NCBI GenBank assembly: GCA_947074145.1
Contig: CAMTOJ010000005.1
Coordinates: 1 to 64,000, forward strand
Source of the DNA: an uncultured Bacteroidales bacterium
Lineage (GTDB): Bacteria > Bacteroidota > Bacteroidia > Bacteroidales > JAUNSR01
Direction of reading: 5' to 3'
Length of the DNA: 64,000 nucleotides
In this document: one piece after another, positions 42,407 through 51,210 of the stretch
Layout of the letters: every line of letters begins with the position of its first letter
Numbering within the stretch: position 1 is the stretch's first letter
Position numbers and translations under genes: made by a program
The notes under the pieces: model-generated
Told to the model about the DNA's origin: nothing
The model's input: the letters and a program-made list of their open reading frames with translations, nothing else
The model's database searches: none

Positions 42407-43441
42407 TTATATAGAAGTCTCCTTTAATTTTCGCAATTTATAAGAGGTCAAAAACAAGAATCCGATAATTATATAGATGTAATAAGTGACGATTCGCCAT
42501 TCACATGCAGCTTTAAGCAAATGAACAGATGGAATTCCGAAATCGGAATAATATTTTGAAAAAAGGAATTCGCTAACACCGCTTCCACCCGGAGTAGGAG
42601 CCACTATTTGCATTATCCAGATAGTGAATTGTCGTGCAAGTACAATACCTTGTGATTCAAATAAAATAAAAGGGGATAGTAGTATACACACAATCATATA
42701 GCGTGAAAGCCAGGCCACAGCAGTCAACAAAAAAGCTTTTATCCAAAACAATAATGATTTTTTTCTTAGTTCATAATTACATTCCGACATCTCTTTTGCA
42801 AACCTATCAGTCTTTTCAGAATATCTTTTAATATAGGGTATCTTCGCCACAAACTTAAAGAGGTGTCTCACCAGATCAGGTTTAAAAAATATGGAGATAA
42901 ATAGAAATATAGTGTAAAGTACCAAAAGAAGATATACAGCGAAAAAGGTGATTTTAAATAGATGAAACATACCTTTTGAATCTCCTAAAAGTTCGTTACC
43001 CGAGAAGAATAGAAAACACAATGGCGCACCGACAACAAAGAATAGTTCGTCGAGCATCAATGTTACAATCATTATTGCTGATGCTCTTCCCGAACTAATA
43101 CCCTCTTTTCCCAGATATAATACCGTCATTGCAGATCCCCCAACGGCAGAAGGAGTTATTGCCGATACGAACTCACACATATAATTGGTTCTAAGCGATC
43201 CGAAAATCGATAGTTTTTCCGGTTTACATAGTATTCGAAAACGATATGAAAAAGCAAGATCTCGCAGACATATCAATGCGAAAGCCAATAGAAGAATTAT
43301 TAGAGAACTAATATCGAAAGTTATTGAATCTATTGTTTTGAATTCGTGCCTAAACAGAAAAACTACAGTTCCAAGCCCTAAAATAGTAGCAAGTGCGATT
43401 TTAAGTATGGGAATAAGAACTTCTCTGAAAATTTTACTCAT
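42407..43441 (-). CDS. Flippase-like membrane protein (lysylphosphatidylglycerol synthase TM-type, UPF0104)
   Basis: A 344-residue integral membrane protein with about eight hydrophobic segments. The two family signatures are SAITPSAVGGSA (about 95) and VAPTPGGSGVSEF (about 290). Such proteins include the membrane part of MprF, and stand-alone members accompany glycosyltransferases, probably moving or presenting lipids. The gene overlaps the glycosyltransferase gene by 8 bp, so they are translationally coupled and likely act on one lipid substrate. Confidence 0.85.
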   Translation of the reverse strand: MSKIFREVLIPILKIALATILGLGTVVFLFRHEFKTIDSITFDISSLIILLLAFALICLRDLAFSYRFRILCKPEKLSIFGSLRTNYMCEFVSAITPSAVGGSAMTVLYLGKEGISSGRASAIMIVTLMLDELFFVVGAPLCFLFFSGNELLGDSKGMFHLFKITFFAVYLLLVLYTIFLFISIFFKPDLVRHLFKFVAKIPYIKRYSEKTDRFAKEMSECNYELRKKSLLFWIKAFLLTAVAWLSRYMIVCILLSPFILFESQGIVLARQFTIWIMQIVAPTPGGSGVSEFLFSKYYSDFGIPSVHLLKAACEWRIVTYYIYIIIGFLFLTSYKLRKLKETSI

Positions 43442-44621
43442 GTTTTTTTATTAATAACTTGTATCTATCTAAAACTTCATCTATTACATCACACCATGGT
43501 CGGGCAATACTATTTGATGCTTCAATCCCCACCTTCTCAAGATTGGCTTTGTTTTGTAATAAATATAATAATTTTTTAGCATATTCTGTTTTGTCGTCAA
43601 AAGAGAGATATCCGTTTTTACCATCTCTGATTATTTCTGCCGAAGTACTTCCTTCAAGTAGTAAGGAGGGGGTGTGCATAGCAGCCGCTTCACGTACCAC
43701 CAAAGGCGCATTATCGTACAGTGATGGGAAGAGAAATAGATCTGCGCAAGAATAATAATCTTTTAAAAGATCACGATCATTAATGACACCTAAAAAATTT
43801 ACTTTATTAGATATACCAAGGTTTTCACTCATTTTCTTTATCTCTTTAGTCGCATATCCTGTTCCTATGAATATCATACGATACTGTAAGTTGTGAAGAA
43901 GAGAAAGAGACTCAAGAAGAAAAGCAATATTCTTTTCCCAAATATGTTGCCCTACGAATAATAGAATTGTCTCATCATCATTGAAATTGAGCCTTTTTCT
44001 TGCATTACTTCTGAAATTGAGAGTATATGATTGTGAAGCATAATCATTTCCGTTTTCAACCACTTCTATTTTTCCTTTATAGCCATATTCACGCAAAACA
44101 TCACTTACTGCCATTTGAGGTACCCATACTTCATCACACATTTTATAAAAATTTACTATTTCACCGATTATTTTATCCACAATATAGCGGTTAGGAATTA
44201 TACGTTCGAAATCCATTCTATATTTAGAGTGAAATGTACCCACTATGGGAACATGTTGTTTTTTTGCAATTTGTAGCGCAAGATGTCCCGAGGAAAACGG
44301 ACAATGTGCATGAACAAGAGCAAATGGGATATTATTGAGTTGATTTTTGAATTGAAAATCGAGAGACGGTATACCAAATCTGTAAGGTTTTCTGAATGGT
44401 ATAGGAAGAGAAGTATATCGATAAATATCGTAAGTAGATTTCTCTGTTTTAATGGGGTTTTTGGGAGTTACAACACATGATTTGCCTGTCTTTTTCTGAA
44501 GCCAATAGGCATAGTTGTGAGCCGCAATTGCCACTCCATCCATAATAGGGGGAAAACACTCATTAAATATTCCGAAGTAATGATGTTTATGTATTCTGTC
44601 TTCTTCTGGTCGTAGTTTCAT
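43434..44621 (-). CDS. Glycosyltransferase family 4 (GT-B fold)
   Basis: A 395-residue GT-B enzyme: N-terminal domain begins FNECFPPIMDGVAIAAHNYA, with HCPFSSGHLALQIA and GTFHSKYRMDF; the C-terminal domain has VGQHIWEKN, GTGYATKEI and the nucleotide-sugar region DLFLFPSLYDNAPLVVREAAAM. The pattern is close to diacylglycerol or phosphatidylinositol glycosyltransferases. Paired with a flippase-like protein, it probably makes a glycolipid on the cytoplasmic face of the inner membrane. The sugar and acceptor are unknown. It is the first gene of the two-gene operon. Confidence 0.85.
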   Translation of the reverse strand: MKLRPEEDRIHKHHYFGIFNECFPPIMDGVAIAAHNYAYWLQKKTGKSCVVTPKNPIKTEKSTYDIYRYTSLPIPFRKPYRFGIPSLDFQFKNQLNNIPFALVHAHCPFSSGHLALQIAKKQHVPIVGTFHSKYRMDFERIIPNRYIVDKIIGEIVNFYKMCDEVWVPQMAVSDVLREYGYKGKIEVVENGNDYASQSYTLNFRSNARKRLNFNDDETILLFVGQHIWEKNIAFLLESLSLLHNLQYRMIFIGTGYATKEIKKMSENLGISNKVNFLGVINDRDLLKDYYSCADLFLFPSLYDNAPLVVREAAAMHTPSLLLEGSTSAEIIRDGKNGYLSFDDKTEYAKKLLYLLQNKANLEKVGIEASNSIARPWCDVIDEVLDRYKLLIKKHE

Positions 44622-44981
44622 TCATGAAGATTATATGAACTGAAAACAATCAATAAGGCTGAATAGTTGTTAATTATTTTTTTATCATAATGATTTTGGA
44701 AATTGTAAGTCTTTATTTGGTGTAATTCTGTAAAATTTATTAGTTTAATTTTTGTAATAACTCAATCCTGTGAGTTAATAATATAATACCCTATGAGTGT
44801 TAAAAACCACATAAATAATACAACTATAACACTGTCTGGAGGGCTGTGGAGCTAATCTTATTATTTAGCTTTAGAAGATTAGTCTATTTTTATTTATATT
44901 ATATAGCATATTATTGTGTTAATTATAAATATGTTATAGTTTTTTTATTTATCTTAGAGATATAAATCAAAAAATTAAATA
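44622..44981. promoter_or_regulatory. 360-bp divergent intergenic region with terminator-like hairpins
   Basis: Contains a 7-bp dyad (TAACTCA-ATCCTG-TGAGTTA, 44758-44777) and, 100 bp before the next gene, an 8-bp stem (CTAATCTT / AAGATTAG, 44852-44859 and 44875-44882) followed by a T-rich tract. The latter could terminate a short leader transcript upstream of the nine-gene operon or attenuate it. No convincing TAnnTTTG element was found. Confidence 0.35.
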
Positions 44982-45557
44982 ATGAAAACACAATTACTTT
45001 TATTTACGCTATTCTTATTATTTATTTTTTCTTCATGTGGATCATCAAAGAAAGGTGCAAAACCTAATTATCATTCGAAAGGTGATATTGAAATTGATGT
45101 CCCATGTACAGGTCCTGAATATCGTACAAACAAAGATTTTTTTAGAGCAAATGCTTCAGGAATTAGCAATAATATGGATGTTGCAAATCAGAAAGCGCAA
45201 ACTTCAGCCCGTGCCAAATTAGCTGCAAATATCGAAAGTAAGATAAAAGCGGTGTCGGATACATATGCTTCTTCATACGAACAGAATACAGCTGAGACGT
45301 ACAGAGGAAAATTCCAATCATTAATAAGAACAGTGGTAAATCAAACATTACAAAATTCAAGTATTATTTGTGAAAAAACCATGAAGGGAACAGATGGACA
45401 ATTTAAGAGCTATGTAGCTGTTGAAGTTTCCAAAGAATCTTTAAATAATAAAATTATTGAGCAGATAAATAACGACTCTAAATTAAGGACAGACTTTGAA
45501 TATGAAAGATTTAAAAAGATCTTCAAAGAGGAGATGTCCAAGCTTGAGAGCGAATAA
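44982..45557 (+). CDS. LPP20-like lipoprotein
   Basis: A 191-residue lipoprotein (signal peptide with lipobox FSSC, Cys19). The body matches the LPP20/FlgP-type pattern: FRANASGISNNMDVANQKAQTSARAKLAANI, a helix typical of the group, and a beta-strand block (SSIICEKTMKGTDGQFKSYVAVEVS). LPP20-family proteins sit in the outer membrane; FlgP is part of a flagellar ring in Vibrio and relatives, but no flagellar genes are in this window. It is the first gene of a nine-gene operon, 8 bp before the transglycosylase. Confidence 0.72.
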   Translation: MKTQLLLFTLFLLFIFSSCGSSKKGAKPNYHSKGDIEIDVPCTGPEYRTNKDFFRANASGISNNMDVANQKAQTSARAKLAANIESKIKAVSDTYASSYEQNTAETYRGKFQSLIRTVVNQTLQNSSIICEKTMKGTDGQFKSYVAVEVSKESLNNKIIEQINNDSKLRTDFEYERFKKIFKEEMSKLESE

Positions 45558-45565
45558 TATTTAAT

Positions 45566-46939
45566 ATGTCACAAAAACTAATTCTTTTATTTTCTCTTTT
45601 TACATCTACGAGTAATATACTTTATTCGCAGACCGGAAGTGTTTTGGATAAAATAGTTACCGAGTATGATCTGAAAATTGAAGGACTTGAAAAAGATTAT
45701 AAAGACTCAATCGATGCAATGACAGAGGATTATAATCGACAGCTTAAACTTTTGCAAGAGCGTCAAGAACTTTTCTTTAGTAATATGTCACAAGAGTGGG
45801 GGGATGCAGAAATAATAGAAGGTGACAACAAGACATGGATTGAGTATGGACAGGAGCAGAATTCACGAAGTGTTGTAAATTTTGAAACCGGAGAAGTAAC
45901 GTTAGAGATTCTTCTTGATGAAACGGAGATTAATTCGGACAACAATATAATAAACACTAAGTTACAGGGAGCTGTTGAAGATCTTTTATCAAGTAGAGGC
46001 AGACCCGAAGGTTCGGGGTTACCTGCCGATTATTATAAAAATGTAAGTACAGGTTTTATACTTGAAAATCAACTTGATTTGGGGAATTTGGGCATTGATC
46101 TTTCAACTGCTTTAGCGCCTGTTGTAAGAGTAAAAGAGCCACCAAAGCCTAAGGTTGGGCAGGGTGCGGTTTTGCCTGAACGGGAAAAACGAACTTCAAC
46201 TTCAACAACAACAAAAGTTGAAGAAAGAGCACTTTCTAAAGAATCATTGGAGGAGATGATAATTACAAATGTTTATTCCTCTCCTCAAATACCTATTATA
46301 GCAGAGTCTATAGTAAAGAAAGATAAACCTATAATATCGAAAGTAAAGAATAATAAAGGTGAAAAGAAAGTTGTAGCTAAAATAACAATTAAGTTAAATG
46401 AGGATCATATATCCAAGCGAGCAGCTGAGTATAGAGATTTGGTGACGTTTTTTTCTAAAAAGTTTGGTATCGCTGAGCCTGTTATTTTTGCCATTATGGA
46501 GCAAGAATCAGCTTTTAATCCTATTGCCAAGTCATGGGTTCCTGCTTACGGACTTATGCAGTTGGTACCAACATCAGGTGGGCGTGATGCTTACAGATTT
46601 GTTTATAAACAAGATAAAATAGTAAAGGGTGAGTATCTGTTTGAGCCTCGCAATAATATAGAACTTGGGACTGCATACCTTCAGGTATTAAAAAGTACAA
46701 GTTTCAAGAATGTGGAAAATTCAGAATGTCAACTTTTATGTATGGTGGCTGCCTATAATTGTGGTGCAGGAAATGTGAGTCGTGCTATGATTGGTAATAC
46801 CAATCTTCCTAAAGCTATACCTCACATCAATTCGATGAATTATAACGAGTTATTTAGTCATTTTAGTAGAAGACTTCCCGATGAGACTAAAAACTATATA
46901 CGAAAAGTAACAGCTAATATCAAAAAATATTCAAAATGA
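45566..46939 (+). CDS. MltC-like lytic transglycosylase
   Basis: A 457-residue secreted murein hydrolase (signal peptide about 1-22, no clear lipobox). The N-terminal part (about 60-180; WGDAEIIEGDNKTWIEYGQE, SRSVVNFETGEVTLE) matches the DUF3393 domain of MltC. The C-terminal SLT domain (about 290-455) has catalytic Glu314 in FAIMEQESAFNP, then AYGLMQLVPTSGG and AAYNCGAGNV. It cleaves glycan chains to 1,6-anhydromuropeptides and could open peptidoglycan for a trans-envelope assembly made of the co-encoded proteins. An Arg/Ser/Thr-rich linker (about 195-230) separates the domains. Confidence 0.9.
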   Translation: MSQKLILLFSLFTSTSNILYSQTGSVLDKIVTEYDLKIEGLEKDYKDSIDAMTEDYNRQLKLLQERQELFFSNMSQEWGDAEIIEGDNKTWIEYGQEQNSRSVVNFETGEVTLEILLDETEINSDNNIINTKLQGAVEDLLSSRGRPEGSGLPADYYKNVSTGFILENQLDLGNLGIDLSTALAPVVRVKEPPKPKVGQGAVLPEREKRTSTSTTTKVEERALSKESLEEMIITNVYSSPQIPIIAESIVKKDKPIISKVKNNKGEKKVVAKITIKLNEDHISKRAAEYRDLVTFFSKKFGIAEPVIFAIMEQESAFNPIAKSWVPAYGLMQLVPTSGGRDAYRFVYKQDKIVKGEYLFEPRNNIELGTAYLQVLKSTSFKNVENSECQLLCMVAAYNCGAGNVSRAMIGNTNLPKAIPHINSMNYNELFSHFSRRLPDETKNYIRKVTANIKKYSK

Positions 46940-46954
46940 TAAATAAATAAAAGC

Positions 46955-48760
46955 ATGAAGTTTTGTTACAACTGTGGATTCAAACTCTCTGATGAAGATT
47001 TGTTCTGTTGTGACTGTGGTGCTGATATGCGAGATGTTGATGTGGACAACAATAGTGACAATCGCGAAAATTTAGATTTAAACACTAATGAATGTGATCA
47101 ACCTATACACAAGGGATTGCTTTCATTAGAGGGTATTCGAGTCTTAAATAATAAAAAATCAATTAAAAAAGATAATGACTATTACAAAAAGGGTGTAATA
47201 GTCACCAATACTGTTTTGCTTTCTAAAAAGCTATCGGTAAATGAAAATGAATTATTAGAGTTAATAGAGCTCTATATAGAATTGCTTGAAACTTTAGGAC
47301 TGAAATATAGACTGGTAAATTTTAGAAATTTCACTCGTTCCAATAAGTGGTATGATTATCATAAGACTCTTCTCGATGTTCCTATGGGTGAACGAAAACG
47401 AGGAGAGCAAGAGAGTGAGTATCTATATATTATAGGTGGTAACGATATTATCCCTGTTCCTGTAATCAATAACTATATTGATAATGGAGATTCCGATATA
47501 GAAACAGATATATTATATGCTTATCCTTATGGTATAGATGTTCAAAGACTTTTAGAGAGCACTGAGATTTATAGATCGGAAATGCTGTTTATGGTCTCCC
47601 GTTTACCATTAGCCTCTGATGCTACTTTTGAAAATCTTTGCGATTTCATGCAACGTACTATTATTAATCACGCACAAGGAGGGGTGATAGTTGAGAGGAT
47701 GTATGGACAATCTGATCCTCACTGGAGTGGAGTATCCAAAAGAGTGGTTGAAGGATTAAATCTTAACGGGCTGGTGGCTCGTTATTCTTCACCCATACCG
47801 GAAGAGATATTTAATGGAAGATTATTCTTAACACCTCCTATAAGTGCCGAGAATATATCACAGGTTTTTGACAAAGATGCCTCCTTTTACTACTTCAATC
47901 TACATGGTGGAAATCAACCCGATTTAAGCTGCTATGTAGGTCAGGTTTATCCTAAGGGAAGTGAATATGTTCCGGGATTTTTTACAGATGCGATCCGCGC
48001 AGCTCAGAACGATAATATTTTCGTGGCAGAATGTTGCTATGGAGCAAAATATGTTGGTTACGACATTGAACATTCGATGCTCAATTCAGCCTTAATGAGT
48101 AGTACTCTTCTGTTTTTAGGTTCATCGAGGATAGCCTATGGATTAGTTGATGGTGAGATGAATCAGATTCGTAGACCTTTAATATCTGCCGATTTAATAT
48201 GTGCGGCTTTTATTGATGGACTACTTTCCGGTTTATCCTCGGGAGAATCATTGACCTATGCCCGATATCTTTTTTTTACAGGTGAAAATAATCCTTATGG
48301 AGGTGCTGAGAGTAATCTGTCGCCTCAGGATGCCCTTACCCTATGTGAGTTTAATTTATATGGCGATCCGATGTTGGGTATGTATGGGGATTATGATAAT
48401 CAGGGAAAGAACCTTGCTGAAGAGTTTAAAATATCTTCTGAAAATTATATAGCTCCTAAAAATATGGAACTTGGAATGACTCTTGAGAAAGTTGTGCCAG
48501 AAAAGGAATCTCTACTTAACAGAGTAAGAGGTGCCGTAGATGCAAATATTAATGCTTTATCAGAGAGAATAGGACGAGATTTGTATACTCAATTCGGATT
48601 AAGTCCGAGAGAGCCTAAGCAAATTATTAAAGTTAAATACAAAAATGGGGATAAAGAATATTGCTTTTTATATGAAGATGATAATAAAGCGGTAAAAACT
48701 CAATATTTCGCAGTTTCTGATCGAAATGGAGAATTAAAATCAGTCGTAACGTCAAAATAG
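46955..48760 (+). CDS. Zinc-ribbon protein with a C25 (gingipain-fold) cysteine-protease domain
   Basis: A 601-residue protein without a signal peptide. An N-terminal zinc ribbon (Cys4, Cys7, Cys18, Cys21) is followed by a domain with the C25 protease layout: YLYIIGGNDIIPVP (about 157), ETDILYAYPYG, MVSRLPLA, catalytic His317 in FNLHGG and catalytic Cys361 in AECCYG, ending with FNLYGDPMLGMYG (about 466). About 110 C-terminal residues are not recognised. Known C25 enzymes are secreted; a cytoplasmic, ribbon-bearing form is unusual and suggests a caspase-like processing role. Proteins encoded by two of the next three genes carry the same kind of zinc ribbon, a possible tethering module. Confidence 0.8.
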   Translation: MKFCYNCGFKLSDEDLFCCDCGADMRDVDVDNNSDNRENLDLNTNECDQPIHKGLLSLEGIRVLNNKKSIKKDNDYYKKGVIVTNTVLLSKKLSVNENELLELIELYIELLETLGLKYRLVNFRNFTRSNKWYDYHKTLLDVPMGERKRGEQESEYLYIIGGNDIIPVPVINNYIDNGDSDIETDILYAYPYGIDVQRLLESTEIYRSEMLFMVSRLPLASDATFENLCDFMQRTIINHAQGGVIVERMYGQSDPHWSGVSKRVVEGLNLNGLVARYSSPIPEEIFNGRLFLTPPISAENISQVFDKDASFYYFNLHGGNQPDLSCYVGQVYPKGSEYVPGFFTDAIRAAQNDNIFVAECCYGAKYVGYDIEHSMLNSALMSSTLLFLGSSRIAYGLVDGEMNQIRRPLISADLICAAFIDGLLSGLSSGESLTYARYLFFTGENNPYGGAESNLSPQDALTLCEFNLYGDPMLGMYGDYDNQGKNLAEEFKISSENYIAPKNMELGMTLEKVVPEKESLLNRVRGAVDANINALSERIGRDLYTQFGLSPREPKQIIKVKYKNGDKEYCFLYEDDNKAVKTQYFAVSDRNGELKSVVTSK

Positions 48761-48768
48761 CATAATTT

Positions 48769-50946
48769 ATGAATTGTACAAATTGTAATAGTCCACTTAA
48801 AGAGGGCGCTAAGTTTTGTACTTCCTGTGGTACTAAGGTGATGGGACAGATACCTATTAGTCATTGTGAAAATTGTAACAGTCCACTCAAGGAGGGTGTA
48901 AAATTTTGTACTAATTGTGGAACAAAAGTTTCAGAATCAACCGGCATAGAGAAGCCTCAAGAAGTGATAAAAATTCAAAATGATATTAAGTCCGAGTCAA
49001 TAAAAGAGGTTGATAATTTCTCTGTAGTAAAACACAAATTGGTGTGGAATATACAGAAAGGAGAGGTTGCAAGAGTGATATCGGAGGAGGAGTTTAGCAA
49101 CTACTCACAAGTTGTAGGTTTAATTGTTAATGAAGGAACTAAGGCTCTGATAAGATTAAACGGGGAGGTGGTTGCTGAAATTAGCAGCGGAGTATATGAT
49201 TTTGTGGATCAAAGTGAATTGGATAAAGAGCTTAAGAAAACAGATGTAATGACACCTATCAAGAGAGGATTCGGCATTATGGTAAATCTGTTTAAAAAGG
49301 CAAAACCAAAGGTTGAATCAGTACCCGGTTTAGATTCATTTATATCAAAACTTCAGAAGGGTAATGTTTTCTCTGTAGTATTGGTTTTAGATGTACCGAT
49401 AACGTTGCTTTTTGGAAAAGAACATTCCGATAATAATGAATTTACCGAATTTGTTCCATTAAAGGTTCAAGCCAAAAATTTAGATCTTGAATTAGGTATT
49501 AGGGCACAATTTAAGATAACTAAGGTTATAGAGTTTGCTAAACAATATTTGCTTTCAAACAATAGTGTAACCACTAATATGATAGTTGCTCAAAGTGCGC
49601 CGATAATTGGAGCAGCAGTACGCAGGATTATAGCGCAATATGATATTGAAGAGAGTATTGTCCCTCAGAACTGTATCGATAGAATCGATGAGCATTTAAA
49701 ATCTCAAAATAGTGAGATATTGGCAGGATTATCATTACTTAAAATAGTTGAAGTTACTGTTGTAAGTGATGATTTGGAGAGATTTAGAGCTCTTAATCAG
49801 GAGCTTTATCTGACTCAGCGAGAAATGGAGTATTTGCAGCGAACTAATGATTTTAAAAACAGGCTTACAGACATAGAGAATCAGCAAATTATATATCAGT
49901 CACGTAGTGATTTAGATCTGAACAAGAGTCTGCAAGAGATAAATAAAGATAAGATTCTAAGTGAAGATGAGCTGGATAAGTTTTATATGTTGCTATCTCG
50001 AGAACGAAAGATAAGAGATGCAAAAAACGAAGATGAGATTGAAGCCGCACTTCATGATATTGAAAAGACAGGTCTTATGCGTGATGAGGATTTGGAACGA
50101 TTAAAATATCAGATAGCAACAGATTCTCATAAAAGAGGTTTCACATTGGAAATGATGCGTTTGAAAGATAGTATCACTTATGAAACGACTTTGAAAAATG
50201 CCGAGATAGAGTTTCAGACCAACTATGTAAGAGCAGAAGTTGAGCAAGCTCGGTTGAGGGATGATTATGATGATGAACGTTATAGAAAACAGGTCGCTCT
50301 TGAAGTTGAAGCACAAAGAGCAGCTCTTGACATAAAACGACAGCAGCAACAACAAGATGAAGATATTGAAGATCGTCGCTCAAAACGTCAGATGGATGAT
50401 TTTATGCGAATGGCAGAGCTTAAGCAAAGTATGCAAAATCAGACAAATGAGCATGAAATCAATATAATGAAAGCAGAACAAGAGGCTAAATTAAAGATGA
50501 GAGAGGCTTCTCAAAATTTCACGGCAGAGCAGATGATGGCAATGGCAGCTAATGAGAATTTAGATGCGGAAGCTGCGAGAGAATTTGCGCGTTCTTTTTC
50601 AGCCGGAAAGGAAGCCGAGGTGCTAAAGGAGAGTGCTGAAAAGATGGATAAATTATCACAGGCAAGAGTTGATGATATGAAAGAGATGATGCGTGCTATG
50701 ATGGACCATAATCAGGCTGTAACAAGTAGTTTGGCTTACAGTAAGGAGGAGAGTAAAAATGAGTATAAGGAGCGTTTGAATATTGAACAACAGAGATTGG
50801 ACAGAACTCAGGATTCAGCCCTTAATTATACGACACGTAATAATATAGGAATGCAACAATCGGCAGGTGGACGTGTTTGCGGCAACTGTAACAATACTAA
50901 TCCTAAAGAAGCCCGTTTTTGCGAACATTGTGGTAATGAAATTTAA
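48769..50946 (+). CDS. SPFH/band 7-like coiled-coil protein with zinc ribbons at both ends
   Basis: A 725-residue protein. Two tandem N-terminal zinc ribbons (Cys3/6/17/20 and Cys33/36/47/50, with a 30-residue period) precede an SPFH-like domain (about 90-330; VVLVLDVPITLLFG, LDLELGIRAQFKI), a very long charged coiled coil (about 330-690; rich in Glu, Arg, Gln, Lys) and a C-terminal ribbon (CGNCNNTNPKEARFCEHCGNE). This resembles YdjI-type SPFH proteins with ribbons. SPFH proteins assemble as large rings at membranes. It probably scaffolds the other ribbon proteins. It lies 8 bp after the protease gene. Confidence 0.78.
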   Translation: MNCTNCNSPLKEGAKFCTSCGTKVMGQIPISHCENCNSPLKEGVKFCTNCGTKVSESTGIEKPQEVIKIQNDIKSESIKEVDNFSVVKHKLVWNIQKGEVARVISEEEFSNYSQVVGLIVNEGTKALIRLNGEVVAEISSGVYDFVDQSELDKELKKTDVMTPIKRGFGIMVNLFKKAKPKVESVPGLDSFISKLQKGNVFSVVLVLDVPITLLFGKEHSDNNEFTEFVPLKVQAKNLDLELGIRAQFKITKVIEFAKQYLLSNNSVTTNMIVAQSAPIIGAAVRRIIAQYDIEESIVPQNCIDRIDEHLKSQNSEILAGLSLLKIVEVTVVSDDLERFRALNQELYLTQREMEYLQRTNDFKNRLTDIENQQIIYQSRSDLDLNKSLQEINKDKILSEDELDKFYMLLSRERKIRDAKNEDEIEAALHDIEKTGLMRDEDLERLKYQIATDSHKRGFTLEMMRLKDSITYETTLKNAEIEFQTNYVRAEVEQARLRDDYDDERYRKQVALEVEAQRAALDIKRQQQQQDEDIEDRRSKRQMDDFMRMAELKQSMQNQTNEHEINIMKAEQEAKLKMREASQNFTAEQMMAMAANENLDAEAAREFARSFSAGKEAEVLKESAEKMDKLSQARVDDMKEMMRAMMDHNQAVTSSLAYSKEESKNEYKERLNIEQQRLDRTQDSALNYTTRNNIGMQQSAGGRVCGNCNNTNPKEARFCEHCGNEI

Positions 50947-50952
50947 TTGATT

Positions 50953-51207
50953 ATGGAAGAGTTTGCAGGTATTTTAAAATATGAGTTTAAGAATGAAAAT
51001 TCAAAGTCGGAAGGCTACTTCCCATACTTGGAATCAATACCAGATGCAATTATATATAAGCTTTATAGAAAGAATATAATGAGTATGAATGACTCTTATT
51101 TTGAGAAATATAATCAAAAAGAAGTGATTATTACCGGTCTGCTAAAGATGGATGAGTGGATTGAAGTATATGATATAAAAGAGATAGATAATAATATAGA
51201 ATTTTAA
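50953..51207 (+). CDS. Small cytoplasmic protein of unknown function
   Basis: 84 residues. The first in-frame codon after the previous stop is a TTG at 50947; the ATG at 50953 is preferred. No ribbon, signal or membrane segment is visible. The pattern ILKYEFKNE, EVIITGLLKM and DEWIEVYDIKEI suggests a small beta-rich fold. The gene lies 6 bp after the SPFH gene and 3 bp before the next one, so it is firmly within the operon; a role as adaptor or inhibitor is possible but unsupported. Confidence 0.6.
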   Translation: MEEFAGILKYEFKNENSKSEGYFPYLESIPDAIIYKLYRKNIMSMNDSYFEKYNQKEVIITGLLKMDEWIEVYDIKEIDNNIEF

Positions 51208-51210
51208 GAT

